Shown: positions 1-8,069 of the stretch, one piece after another
Position numbering within the stretch: position 1 is the stretch's first letter
How the letters are laid out: every line of letters begins with the position of its first letter
Assembly: GCF_000175615.1 (NCBI RefSeq)
Contig: NZ_ACVO01000017.1
Span: 1-64,000 of the forward strand
DNA from: Rothia mucilaginosa ATCC 25296
GTDB taxonomy: Bacteria > Actinomycetota > Actinomycetes > Actinomycetales > Micrococcaceae
Reading direction: 5' to 3'
DNA: 64,000 bases
Made by a program: the position numbers and the translations under genes
Notes under the pieces: model-generated
Database searches by the model: none
What the model saw: only the letters and a program-made list of their open reading frames with translations
What the model was told of the DNA's origin: nothing

Positions 1-16
1 TGTAGGAACGAGGACG
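1..16. repeat. Right end of MITE-like repeat (copy 4, cut by window edge)
   Basis: The first 16 bases are identical to the right terminal inverted repeat of the elements ending at 22251 and 38250. The rest of the copy lies outside the window. Like the other copies it sits beyond the 3' end of a gene, here dxr. Confidence 0.7.
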
Positions 17-38
17 AACACCGCACCGCAGAAGCGAT

Positions 39-1364
39 TTAGCGTCCGGTCATACCCAGCAGCTCATTCGCGCGCACGCGAGCCCAACGCTCCGCGTTCA
101 GCACCGCATCCAGCGTCAAATCAGCGTCAGAGACAGCCTCGGCGCTACCGGTGTGCTCCTCCAGCACGCGCGCCACCGAATCGACAATGTCGGTAAAGCG
201 AATCGCGCCCGCGTGGAATGCCGCCACGGCTTCCTCGTTGGCGGCGTTGAACACTGCCGGGTGGGTGCCGCCAACCTTACCGGCGTCCTTGATCATGCGC
301 ACGGCGGGGAATGCTTCCTCGTCCAGCGGCTCAAAAGTCCAGGATGCCGCCTTCGACCAGTCGCAAGCGGGCACGGCACCGGGGATGCGGTGCGGCCAGG
401 TCAGACCCAGTGCGATGGGCAGAACCATGCTCGGCGGCGACGCCTGCGCCATGGTGGAGCCGTCTACGAACTGCACCATGGAGTGCACGACGGACTGCGG
501 GTGTACCGCCACGTCGATACGGTCCAGGTCCACGCCGAACAGGTGGTGCGCCTCGAGCACTTCGAGTGCCTTGTTGACCATGGTTGCCGAGTTGGTGGTG
601 ACGACCAGGCCCATGTCCCAGGTGGGGTGTGCGAGCGCCTGCGCCGGGGTCACGTCGTGCAGCTGTTCGCGCTTGTAGCCGCGGAACGGGCCGCCCGATG
701 CGGTGAGGATGAGGCGGTCAATTTCAGCGTCGGTTCCGGAGGCGAGAGCCTGCGCGAGGGCGGAGTGTTCGGAGTCGACGGGCACCATGGGGGTATCCAG
801 GGGCGAGGCGTCGACAGCGGCGCGTACGAGCGGGCCACCTGCGATGAGGGATTCCTTGTTGGCCAGTGCCACGCGGTAGCCGCTGTTGAGAGCGGTGAGG
901 GTCGGTTCCAGGCCGATGGAACCGGTAATGCCGTTCAGGACGGTGTCTGCCGGGTGCGCTGCCGCCTGTACGGAGGCTTCGGCGCCGTGGGCGATCTGCG
1001 GGGTGTAGCCGGTGGCTCCTGCTTCGGAGGCTGCCGCTTCGATGAGTTCGCGGAGGCGCTGTGCGTCTTCTGCGGTGCCGCTGGTGGCGACCAGTTCGGC
1101 GCGCACGTGCACGGCCTGGCGGGCGAGCAGCTCGAGGGAGCGGGAGCCCGCCGAGAGGGCGACGACCTTCAGCGGTGCGTCTGCGGCGGAGGCGCTGGTG
1201 CCCTTGAGCGCGGCGAGGTGGTCGATGACTTCCATGGCTTGGGTGCCGATGGAGCCGGTTGAGCCGAGGAGGGTGACGCGCTGCGGTGCGCGGGTGAGTT
1301 CTGTGAGGGCGTCGGTGAGGCGGTCGCGGCTGCCGCCGACGCGTGCTGAGGATCCAAACTTCAT
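39..1364 (-). CDS. dxr: 1-deoxy-D-xylulose 5-phosphate reductoisomerase
   Basis: Converts 1-deoxy-D-xylulose 5-phosphate to 2-C-methyl-D-erythritol 4-phosphate with NADPH, the committed step of the MEP isoprenoid pathway in the cytoplasm. The 441-residue protein has a Rossmann start (TLLGSTGSIGTQ, about residues 32-43), the NKESLIAGG segment of the cofactor/substrate region, the metal-site region VPVDSEHSAL, and GGTHPAVFNAANEEAV near the C terminus. The first ~28 residues precede the usual family start, and no strong ribosome binding site precedes the ATG, so a shorter protein is possible. It is the last gene of the minus-strand rpsB-to-dxr block; dxr often lies near cdsA in actinobacteria. 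Family assignment is certain, the start is not. Confidence 0.96.
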   Translation of the reverse strand: MKFGSSARVGGSRDRLTDALTELTRAPQRVTLLGSTGSIGTQAMEVIDHLAALKGTSASAADAPLKVVALSAGSRSLELLARQAVHVRAELVATSGTAEDAQRLRELIEAAASEAGATGYTPQIAHGAEASVQAAAHPADTVLNGITGSIGLEPTLTALNSGYRVALANKESLIAGGPLVRAAVDASPLDTPMVPVDSEHSALAQALASGTDAEIDRLILTASGGPFRGYKREQLHDVTPAQALAHPTWDMGLVVTTNSATMVNKALEVLEAHHLFGVDLDRIDVAVHPQSVVHSMVQFVDGSTMAQASPPSMVLPIALGLTWPHRIPGAVPACDWSKAASWTFEPLDEEAFPAVRMIKDAGKVGGTHPAVFNAANEEAVAAFHAGAIRFTDIVDSVARVLEEHTGSAEAVSDADLTLDAVLNAERWARVRANELLGMTGR

Positions 1365-1457
1365 GGTTCTAGTGTCTCATGAGCTCGCGGGTACGTTCGG
1401 GTACTGGCGCCGCCTCTCATCTTAGAAGGCCTCAGCAGAGAGGGACTCGGCATAGAA

Positions 1458-1490
1458 GAATCCCCCACCCTGGTACGGGGCGGGGGATTC
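1458..1490 (-). terminator. Hairpin between the DivIVA gene and dxr
   Basis: A GAATCCCCC arm pairs with GGGGGATTC, with a further CCC/GGG pairing inside. It lies just after the stop codon of the DivIVA-domain gene on the minus strand, so it is a likely terminator or attenuator before dxr. Confidence 0.55.
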
Positions 1491-1503
1491 AACACGTAAC
1501 GTT

Positions 1504-2091
1504 TTAGAGCAGATCCTGCAGTAGCTCAATGCAGCGGTCCAGGAAAGCGTCCACCTGGGATTCCTCGTAGCTGACGGTGCCCGAGGCGGGGCGGAACTTT
1601 GCGTGGCGCACCACGGAGGGGTCCAGCGGCTCTTCGCTGTTGAGCTGGGCGTACACGCGGTCGCAGATGGCGTCCACGTCGCCGACGAAGTAGCCCATGT
1701 GGCGGCGCTTGCTGGGGCGGCGGAAACGCTCACCGGCGGGGCGTTCCAGGCGGCCTGCGAGCAGTTCGCCGGTCTCTACGAGGGAGCGTTCCCAGTTGTC
1801 CAGGCCGTACGCCTCAATGTAGCGGCTGCGTTCGAGCTTGGCGAAGCGTTCCTCAATCTTTTCGAGGGCGCGGTCGACCACGTCCAGCTGGTAGCCGCCG
1901 GGTTCTTCACGGAAGACGACCTGGCGGATTCGTCGGGAGGTGTAGAGGTCTTCGGGCAGTTCAGCGGCTCCGCTGAGCATCTCGTAGTCCTCGGCGAGGC
2001 GGGTGAACAGGCGGTCTACTTCACTGCGCTTGTAGCCGGGTTCGGTTTCTGCTGCACGGGCAAATCCGCCTCCGTGGGTGGTGCTTGCCAA
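1504..2091 (-). CDS. DivIVA-domain protein
   Basis: A 195-residue soluble protein with two DivIVA-like motifs. The first is GYKRSEVDRLF (about residues 19-29) followed by VVFREEPGGYQLDVVDRALEKI (about 58-79). The second is GYFVGDVDAICDRV followed by FRPASGTVSYEESQVDAFLDR near the C terminus. Each has the family pattern of an F-x-GY-x-VD-x-FLD core, so the protein looks like a duplicated short DivIVA unit rather than a full polar-growth protein with a long coiled coil. DivIVA proteins bind curved membranes and organise cell-pole or septal proteins; the partner here cannot be deduced. It sits between cdsA and dxr. A hairpin on each side suggests partly independent transcription. Confidence 0.8.
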   Translation of the reverse strand: MASTTHGGGFARAAETEPGYKRSEVDRLFTRLAEDYEMLSGAAELPEDLYTSRRIRQVVFREEPGGYQLDVVDRALEKIEERFAKLERSRYIEAYGLDNWERSLVETGELLAGRLERPAGERFRRPSKRRHMGYFVGDVDAICDRVYAQLNSEEPLDPSVVRHAKFRPASGTVSYEESQVDAFLDRCIELLQDLL

Positions 2092-2213
2092 AGGTGGGCT
2101 CCTCTCGACGATTGAACTTTAAGAATACCAATGCGCAGGCTACCTGGTGCAAGGTGGGCGGGCGGTGTCTTAGATATAGTCCCCTACACCTCTGATGCAT
2201 CGGGGTACAGCAA

Positions 2214-2259
2214 AGGCGGGGCGCCCCTCCCCCACTCGTGGGAAAGAGACGCCCCGCCT
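2214..2259 (-). terminator. Terminator-like hairpin after cdsA
   Basis: A perfect 10-bp stem (AGGCGGGGCG / CGCCCCGCCT) encloses a 26-base loop. It lies 26 bases downstream of the cdsA stop codon on the minus strand. Confidence 0.6.
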
Positions 2260-2284
2260 CCATAAGCGATAAAAGCTTCAGGCT

Positions 2285-3193
2285 TTAGAGCGGCATAATA
2301 AACCGGAAAATCAGGCAACCAGCCGCCGCAGCGAAAAGAATCGAGTCCAGGCGATCCATCATGCCGCCGTGACCGGGCAGGATATTCGACATGTCCTTCA
2401 CACCCATACGGCGCTTGAACACGGACTCGACCAGGTCACCGGCAGTCGAAGCGACCACCATGACCGCCGCCAACGGAATAGCCCAATACCAGGGCGAACC
2501 CATGACCGCCAACGCGATAGCGCCAACAACCGCCGAGCCGACGAAGGAACCAGCCAGGCCCTCCCAGCTTTTCTTCGGGGAGATCTTCGGCGCCATCGGG
2601 TGCTTACCCCAATTCACGCCGGCGATAAAGCCGAACGTGTCATTGCAGATTGCCATCAGCAGAATCATGAGGACGCCGCGCTCGCCGTGGTCCGCCTGGA
2701 AGTAGACCATGGCGATGCCCAGCATCAGCGGCACCCACAGCAGTGCGAGGGCGCTACCGCCCAAGGACTTACCCAACGAAACCTGACGGTCCGCACGCAC
2801 AAGAGCAGAAGAGAGAAGCAGCACCAGCAGGCTCACCGCCAGGGCGATGCCCAGCCCGGTAAAACCGAACAGGTAGGACACAACCACAATCGCGGCAGAC
2901 AGGGCACCCAGCAGGTATTCCGGGATGCCGTAGCCGCGGCGGGTATTGAGCACGTGCCCAATCTCCCAGGCGCCCAGGCCAGCCGCGGCAGCTGCAAGCG
3001 CCACAAAAATCGGCTGGTACATCAGGCCGAGCACCAACAGCACACCGAAACCAACACCCACACCAATGGCGGCGGGCAGGTTACGGCCTGCTTTGGCGCT
3101 ACGCGACTTCACCGGCGTTGCAGCGGTCTGCGGGCTCGACTGTGGAGCAGGCGGCGTGCCTCTCTCTTCTTTCGCTTCTTTGCGTGCACTCAT
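2285..3193 (-). CDS. cdsA: Phosphatidate cytidylyltransferase
   Basis: Makes CDP-diacylglycerol from phosphatidate and CTP, feeding phosphatidylglycerol, cardiolipin and phosphatidylinositol synthesis in the membrane. The 302-residue protein has a hydrophilic Lys/Pro/Ser-rich N terminus of about 40 residues, then about eight hydrophobic segments. The C-terminal family signature is plain: ESVFKRRMGVKDMSNILPGHGGMMDRLDS carries the conserved K-R, KD, PGHGG and DRxDS residues. The ATG is only six bases after the frr stop codon, so frr and cdsA are very likely co-transcribed and translationally coupled. A hairpin follows the gene. Confidence 0.96.
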   Translation of the reverse strand: MSARKEAKEERGTPPAPQSSPQTAATPVKSRSAKAGRNLPAAIGVGVGFGVLLVLGLMYQPIFVALAAAAAGLGAWEIGHVLNTRRGYGIPEYLLGALSAAIVVVSYLFGFTGLGIALAVSLLVLLLSSALVRADRQVSLGKSLGGSALALLWVPLMLGIAMVYFQADHGERGVLMILLMAICNDTFGFIAGVNWGKHPMAPKISPKKSWEGLAGSFVGSAVVGAIALAVMGSPWYWAIPLAAVMVVASTAGDLVESVFKRRMGVKDMSNILPGHGGMMDRLDSILFAAAAGCLIFRFIMPL

Positions 3194-3199
3194 TAGGGT

Positions 3200-3757
3200 T
3201 TAGACCTCGAGCAGTTCAGCTTCCTTGTGCTTGTACAGTGCGTCGACCTGGTCGATGTGCTTCTTGGTCAGTGCGTCCAGTTCCTTCTCAGCGCGTGCGC
3301 CTTCGTCCTCACCGATTTCGCTGTCCTTGACGAGCTTGTCGATAGCGGTCTTAGCGTGGCGGCGAACGTTACGGATGGAAACGCGGGACTCCTCAGCCTT
3401 GCTGTTGACGAGCTTGGTGTATTCCTTACGGCGCTCAGCGGTCATTTCGGGCATGACAACGCGGATAGCTGCACCGTCGTTGCTGGGGTTAACACCCAGG
3501 TCAGAGTCACGCAGAGCCTTCTCAATAGCCGCCAGTGCGGTCACGTCGAAGGGAACGATCTTGACGGTACGTGCGTCCTCAACGTTGAAGGACACCAGCT
3601 GCTGCAGCGGGGTCGGTGCACCGTAGTACTCGGCGGTCAGGCCGCTGAAAATTGCGGGGTTCACACGACCGGTACGAACCTTAGCGAACTCAGTCTTGGT
3701 TGCTTCGATGGTCTTTTCCATCTTCTCGCCGGCTTCGGCAAGGATTTCTTCGATCAC
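3200..3757 (-). CDS. frr: Ribosome recycling factor
   Basis: Works with EF-G to split post-termination ribosomes. The 185-residue length is the family norm. It starts MIEEILAEAGEKMEKTIEATKTEFAKVRTGR and contains NPSNDGAAIRVVMPEMTAERRKEYTKLV, both typical of the three-helix domain and hinge region. An AAAGGAG-type ribosome binding site precedes the ATG. It follows pyrH in the usual bacterial order but is separated from it by a gap of about 295 bases with a large hairpin. It runs directly into cdsA. Confidence 0.98.
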   Translation of the reverse strand: MIEEILAEAGEKMEKTIEATKTEFAKVRTGRVNPAIFSGLTAEYYGAPTPLQQLVSFNVEDARTVKIVPFDVTALAAIEKALRDSDLGVNPSNDGAAIRVVMPEMTAERRKEYTKLVNSKAEESRVSIRNVRRHAKTAIDKLVKDSEIGEDEGARAEKELDALTKKHIDQVDALYKHKEAELLEV

Positions 3758-3922
3758 GAAAGGATCTCCTTTGTCGGAATTCTGGGGTACCAGAATTGTC
3801 GGTGGGCGTTCGCTCAGCCCTCATGATTCCCCACCGGTTTGCGGCGCATCCGAGGCGAAAACCATACGGATACTGCGAAGTCGACGGGAAAGAGGCAGAA
3901 CGTCGTATTTGATATAAGTCTA

Positions 3923-3975
3923 GACGGTACCGGCGGGCATAAGCGAGTTTTAGCGCTTACCCGCGCGGTACCGTC
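3923..3975 (-). terminator. Large hairpin between pyrH and frr
   Basis: An imperfect stem of about 22 bp (arms 3923-3945 and 3954-3975, sharing GACGGTACCG and CATAAGCG-type pairing) lies downstream of pyrH and upstream of frr. It is probably a terminator, with a separate frr promoter in 3770-3920. No long T run is visible. Confidence 0.5.
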
Positions 3976-4051
3976 CAGAATAAGTCCGCGCTATCGAGCA
4001 CGGTCACAATCAGAGGGGCATCAAACATGCCCCGGCCTAGAAAATTAGGCG

Positions 4052-4795
4052 TTAGCGAGTAACGAGGGTACCCATCTTCTCGCCCAGAATCGCGCGGGTC
4101 ACGTTACCCTCACCCTGCATGCCGAACACGCGCATGGTCACGTTGTTGTCACGGCACAGGGAGAACGCGGTCTGATCCAGCACGCGGATGTTGCGCTGCA
4201 TTGCCTCATCGTAGGTGAGGTTGTACAGGCGCTCAGCGTTGGGGTCCTTGTTCGGGTCAGCAGTGTAGATGCCGTCCACGCCGTTCTTAGCGACCAGAAC
4301 CTCGTCCGCGTGGATTTCCAGGGCACGCTGAGCAGCCACAGTGTCGGTGGAGAAGTAGGGCAGACCCGCACCAGCACCGAAAATCACGACGCGGTCCTTC
4401 TGCATGTGGCGAATCGCGCGGCGAGGAATGTAAGTCTCAGCAACCTGCGGCATGGTGATAGCCGACTGAACGCGGGTGTCAATACCCTCCTGCTCCAGGA
4501 AGTCCTGCAGAGCCAGGGAGTTCATCACGGTGCCGAGCATACCCATGTAGTCTGCACGGGAGCGGTCCATACCCGCCTGAGAGAGTTCAGCGCCACGGAA
4601 GAAGTTACCGCCACCAATCACGATGGAGGTCTCAACCTCGCCAACAGTTGCGGCAATCTGCTTAGCGATGCTGCGCACGACCTCGGTCGAAATGCCAACT
4701 TCACCGCCACCAAAAACCTCACCGGAAAGCTTGAGCAAAACGCGGCGGCGGCCGGTCTCGTCACGGTGCATCGGGCGGGGATTCGCTTCAGTCAT
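4052..4795 (-). CDS. pyrH: UMP kinase
   Basis: Phosphorylates UMP to UDP with ATP in pyrimidine nucleotide synthesis. The 247-residue amino-acid-kinase-fold protein has [12 protein letters not shown] (about residues 19-30, phosphate-binding start), [13 protein letters not shown], and the late [19 protein letters not shown] segment. The first ~16 residues are an Arg-rich extension before the fold. A GGAG ribosome binding site lies upstream of the ATG at 4795. It lies between tsf and frr, as is standard in bacteria. Confidence 0.98.
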   Translation of the reverse strand: MTEANPRPMHRDETGRRRVLLKLSGEVFGGGEVGISTEVVRSIAKQIAATVGEVETSIVIGGGNFFRGAELSQAGMDRSRADYMGMLGTVMNSLALQDFLEQEGIDTRVQSAITMPQVAETYIPRRAIRHMQKDRVVIFGAGAGLPYFSTDTVAAQRALEIHADEVLVAKNGVDGIYTADPNKDPNAERLYNLTYDEAMQRNIRVLDQTAFSLCRDNNVTMRVFGMQGEGNVTRAILGEKMGTLVTR

Positions 4796-4878
4796 GGTTC
4801 CTCCAGTGGCTTACCTAGGGGTTGTTATAGGTGATCGGGGCGGACTCCTGCCGCCTAGTCCTTATCAAGGATACAGCA

Positions 4879-4913
4879 AAGCCGGGTAGCCACCAGTGGT
4901 GACTACCCGGCTT
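4879..4913 (-). terminator. Terminator-like hairpin after tsf
   Basis: A 17-base arm (AAGCCGGGTAGCCACCA) pairs with TGGTGACTACCCGGCTT with one mismatch. It lies about 80 bases downstream of the tsf stop codon on the minus strand and ahead of pyrH. Confidence 0.65.
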
Positions 4914-4990
4914 CAGGCTATAATCCCAACCTCATACGATTTCCCTTACCGGGAACCCGCAATGCGGAAGGGTAGAACTGCAGCGAGTCC

Positions 4991-5821
4991 TTATGCACCC
5001 ACGCGGAAACGTGCGAATGCGGTAGCGGTTGCGCCAGCCTCGGACAGAACCTGTGCGACAGACTTCTTGGAGTCCTTTGCGAAGTCCTGGTCCAGCAGGG
5101 TGTTCTCCTTGAAGAAGCCCTTCAGGCGACCCTCAACGATCTTGTCCAGAATCTTCTCGGGCTTGCCCTCAGCGATTGCGGTCTCGCGAGCAACGCGCTT
5201 CTCGGTCTCGATCTGGTCGGCGGGGATGGACTCGGAATCCAGGTACTTGGGGCTCATTGCAGCAATGTGAACTGCAACGTCGTGTGCGATCTCGTCGGTG
5301 TTCTCACCGGAGACAGCCAGCAGAACGCCAACCTGTGCCGGCAGGTCCTTGGAGGTCTTGTGCAGGTAAACTGCAACGTTCTCGCCCTCAACGCGTGCAA
5401 CGCGGCGGACAACGATCTTCTCGCCGAGCAGTGCACCAGCGTCGGTGGTCAGCTCCTCAACGGTCTTGCCCTCGTAGGATGCAGCCTGCAGCTCTTCCAG
5501 GGTGGAAGCGTTAGCAGCAATAGCAGCCTCGAGCACGTTCTGGCCGAAAGCGATGAAGGGGTCGGACTTTGCCACGAAGTCGGTCTCAGAGTTGACCTCG
5601 ATCATGTAGCCAACGCCGTTCTCAACGCGTGCAGCTACCAGGCCCTCAGCGGTTGCGCGACCCTCGCGCTTGGTGATGCCCTTCAGACCCTTAACGCGGA
5701 TGATCTCAGCAGCCTTCTGCTGGTCGCCGTTAGCCTCGTCCAGAGCCTTCTTGACGTCGAGCATACCTGCGCCGGTCTTCTCGCGCAGTGCCTTGATGTC
5801 TGCTGCGGTGTAGTTCGCCAT
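4991..5821 (-). CDS. tsf: Translation elongation factor Ts
   Basis: Guanine-nucleotide exchange factor for EF-Tu. The 276-residue protein begins MANYTAADIKALREKTGAG. The frame stays open 41 codons upstream, but an AAGGAG motif 6-8 bases before the codon at 5821 and the family N terminus fix the start there. The UBA-like N-terminal domain (residues 1-55) and the EF-Tu contact segment GYMIEVNSETDFVAKS (Asp-Phe pair inserted into EF-Tu) are clear. It follows rpsB in the universal rpsB-tsf pair, with a strong hairpin between them. Confidence 0.98.
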   Translation of the reverse strand: MANYTAADIKALREKTGAGMLDVKKALDEANGDQQKAAEIIRVKGLKGITKREGRATAEGLVAARVENGVGYMIEVNSETDFVAKSDPFIAFGQNVLEAAIAANASTLEELQAASYEGKTVEELTTDAGALLGEKIVVRRVARVEGENVAVYLHKTSKDLPAQVGVLLAVSGENTDEIAHDVAVHIAAMSPKYLDSESIPADQIETEKRVARETAIAEGKPEKILDKIVEGRLKGFFKENTLLDQDFAKDSKKSVAQVLSEAGATATAFARFRVGA

Positions 5822-5878
5822 TGTGAACTCCTTGTGTTGCTGTAATAAATCGGGATGACATCCCGGTGGTACAAATGG

Positions 5879-5917
5879 CGGACGGCGCCGCGCCCAGGTC
5901 AGGGCGGGCGCCGTCCG
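5879..5917 (-). terminator. GC-rich hairpin in the rpsB-tsf spacer
   Basis: A perfect 11-bp stem (CGGACGGCGCC / GGCGCCGTCCG) is extended by GCGCCC/GGGCG pairing. It lies 58 bases after the rpsB stop and about 60 bases before tsf. It may attenuate read-through into tsf or protect the rpsB mRNA end. Confidence 0.55.
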
Positions 5918-5974
5918 AACGTGGTCCCCGCAGGCGGGGGCCACAAAGCATAAAGCTTAGTGGGCTAAGAAAGC

Positions 5975-6772
5975 TTACTTAGCTGCCTCTTCAGCCTGTG
6001 CAGCCTCGTGCTGCTCCAGGAGCTCGCGCTCCCAAGCTGCCATGGGCTCCTCAGCTGCTTCAGCCTTGCCGTTCTTCTTAGCGTTGCGCTCGATCAGGCC
6101 GGCTGCCACTGCGTCAGCAATCACGCGGGTGAGCAGGTTGACGGAGCGGATAGCGTCGTCGTTACCGGGGATCGGGAAAGCAACCTCGTCGGGGTCGCAG
6201 TTGGTGTCGAGGATAGCAACAACGGGGATGCCCAGCTTCTGAGCCTCGTTAACTGCCAGGTGCTCCTTCTTGGTGTCAACAACCCACAGGAGGGAGGGAA
6301 CCTTGGACAGGTTGCGGATACCGCCGAGGGTCTTCTCGAGCTTCTCGAACTCGCGACGCATGAGGAGCAGTTCCTTCTTGGTGTAGCGAGAACCTGCTAC
6401 ATCGTCGAAGTCAATCTGCTCGAGTTCCTTCATGCGCTCGATGCTCTTGGAGATGGTGCTGAAGTTGGTCAGCATACCACCGAGCCAGCGGTGGTTCACG
6501 TAGGGCATGTTCACGCGGGTTGCCTGCTCAGCGATAACTTCCTGAGCCTGCTTCTTGGTACCCACGAACAGGATGTTGCCACCGTGTGCGACGGTCGACT
6601 TAACAGCCTCGTATGCCTTGTCGATGAAGGCGAGGGACTGCTGCAGGTCGATGATGTAGATGCCGTTGCGCTCGGTCAGGATGAAACGCTTCATCTTGGG
6701 GTTCCAACGGCGGGTCTGGTGACCGAAGTGAACGCCGGAGTCCAGCATTTCACGCATAGTTACGACGGGCAT
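5975..6772 (-). CDS. rpsB: 30S ribosomal protein S2
   Basis: Small-subunit ribosomal protein at the head-body junction, needed for docking of S1-type proteins. The 265-residue protein starts [27 protein letters not shown] and has NRRWLGG-like [19 protein letters not shown] and the [29 protein letters not shown] core, all standard S2 segments. The C terminus carries an acidic Ala/Glu-rich tail (about residues 235-265). AAAGGAG lies five bases before the ATG. It is the first gene of the minus-strand block, so its promoter should lie in 6780-7100. Confidence 0.98.
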   Translation of the reverse strand: MPVVTMREMLDSGVHFGHQTRRWNPKMKRFILTERNGIYIIDLQQSLAFIDKAYEAVKSTVAHGGNILFVGTKKQAQEVIAEQATRVNMPYVNHRWLGGMLTNFSTISKSIERMKELEQIDFDDVAGSRYTKKELLLMRREFEKLEKTLGGIRNLSKVPSLLWVVDTKKEHLAVNEAQKLGIPVVAILDTNCDPDEVAFPIPGNDDAIRSVNLLTRVIADAVAAGLIERNAKKNGKAEAAEEPMAAWERELLEQHEAAQAEEAAK

Positions 6773-7206
6773 GTCGTCTCCTTTGTGGTGCCGCGCGGAC
6801 CTCCCATTCGGGCTAGCCCAACGCGCGCATAGTAGTTATCAGTTTTTCCTGGCGGCGGTTAGCGTTCACGGTTACCCGTTCAGCTCAGGCCCTAACCACC
6901 CCGTGTGGGTGGACCGAAGGTCCCTTATCGGCTCCCCGTTTGAGGATGCCGCTCACGCCGCGCGTCGTCAGTGATGCTGTGCGGAATCCCTCGATGAGGG
7001 AGAATACCCGCGCAGGCACACTGCAATACGACATTGTACCGTATATTCCGCGATTAATCCGCCGGATTGGGGTTAAAACCTGTGTAGGCGCGGCGGGTGT
7101 GTGCAGGGGCACTGTGGATAAAGGATTTTAAGGCGAAAACGGCGGGGTTATCCACAATTTTTCGTGAGGCGCTGCGGGGCGAGGCAATTCGTGATGTGCT
7201 CAGAAG
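6773..7206. other. Intergenic region between divergent rpsB and the M23-like gene
   Basis: No convincing gene. It should hold the rpsB promoter and leader (minus) and the promoter of the M23-like gene (plus). The only structured signal I see is the pair of perfect DnaA-box-like 9-mers at 7113-7121 and 7148-7156. Confidence 0.5.
7113..7156. promoter_or_regulatory. Two inverted perfect DnaA-box 9-mers
   Basis: TGTGGATAA at 7113-7121 and TTATCCACA at 7148-7156 are reverse complements of each other and each matches the consensus DnaA box exactly. They are 26 bases apart and 50 bases upstream of the M23-like gene. DnaA binding is an inference from the motif. Confidence 0.45.
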
Positions 7207-7938
7207 ATGAAGCAGAACATGAAGACATTAGCGACAACGCTACGGCACGCAACGCTGACGGCCTGCTGCCTGCTGGGTGCACTTGTGATCTCGTGTGGGC
7301 AGGTCTATACGGGTGGGCAGGGTTATTTGGGCAGACAGGGTTATTCGGGCTGGCTCAGTTTTACAGGCGGGGCTAGTTTTACTAACGATGCCATCTCAAG
7401 TGCGCAAGCTCCCAGCAGCGCACACATTCCCCACACGGTTGAGCTCACCGCGAGCCGACTACGCTACCGCTCCCCCACCGCCGAATCCAGACCGCGGGTG
7501 ATCCACCCCTTTGAGAAGCCCGCCCAACGCTGGAGCGCAGGGCACCGCGGCGTAGACCTTGCCGTACCCGAGAACGACCGGCGCGTCTACGCACCGGCAC
7601 CGGGAAAAGTGGTTTTCAGCGGCACGGTCGTCAACCGCAAAGTACTGGTCATTGCGCATCCGGATGGGCGGCGCAGCACCTTCGAACCCATGGACGAGAC
7701 GCTCCCGGTCGGCACCACGGTTGCAGCCGGTGAGGTCATCGGCACTGTCGCAGGCGCGGCGGACGGCAACGGCGAGCGCCCCTACCTGCGATGCTCCACC
7801 CCCTGCCTGTACTGGGGAGTACGACAGGGAGGCGCCCGCGGGGACGGCAGCGGCAAGACCGCCGAGTACATCAACCCCATGAGCCTGCTGGGGTCGAAGG
7901 AACCGAGCATTCTACTTCCCGTGCCGGGCGGATATTAG
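7207..7938 (+). CDS. Lipoprotein with degenerate M23 (LytM-type) domain
   Basis: A 243-residue exported protein. Residues 1-30 form a signal peptide ending in a lipobox-like V-I-S-C, so lipidation at C30 is likely, followed by a Gly/Tyr-rich linker. Residues 90-235 have the M23 peptidoglycan-peptidase fold pattern: GHRGVDLAVP (H113, D117) and PAPGKVVFSGTV. Two key sites differ from active enzymes: the usual HxH motif is C200-L201-Y202 in CLYWGVR, and the upstream catalytic His region reads FEPMDE. H113 and D117 remain but the third zinc ligand is gone, so it is probably a non-catalytic cell-wall or regulator protein, like EnvC/NlpD-type LytM factors. The start could also be the ATG at 7219. 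It faces a convergent lipoprotein gene across a shared hairpin. Confidence 0.8.
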   Translation: MKQNMKTLATTLRHATLTACCLLGALVISCGQVYTGGQGYLGRQGYSGWLSFTGGASFTNDAISSAQAPSSAHIPHTVELTASRLRYRSPTAESRPRVIHPFEKPAQRWSAGHRGVDLAVPENDRRVYAPAPGKVVFSGTVVNRKVLVIAHPDGRRSTFEPMDETLPVGTTVAAGEVIGTVAGAADGNGERPYLRCSTPCLYWGVRQGGARGDGSGKTAEYINPMSLLGSKEPSILLPVPGGY

Positions 7939-7979
7939 GCGCGGGTATTAGCGCCGAGCATGAGCCGAACCAGATACAG

Positions 7980-8021
7980 CTGTGGCCCGTCACCTCCGGG
8001 GAAGGAGGCAACGGGCCACAG
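7980..8021. terminator. Bidirectional terminator between convergent genes
   Basis: A perfect 11-bp stem (CTGTGGCCCGT / ACGGGCCACAG) with inner CCTCC/GGAGG pairing lies between the convergent M23-like gene and the lipoprotein gene. Confidence 0.65.
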
Positions 8022-8069
8022 GAGCCAGCCTGGGTTGTGCCCACTAGCGTAGGTGCTAGAGGCAGCTAT

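Noticed and set aside
7207..7938. Active M23 endopeptidase
   Set aside because: The zinc/catalytic HxH motif reads CLY, so an active-enzyme call is not supported.
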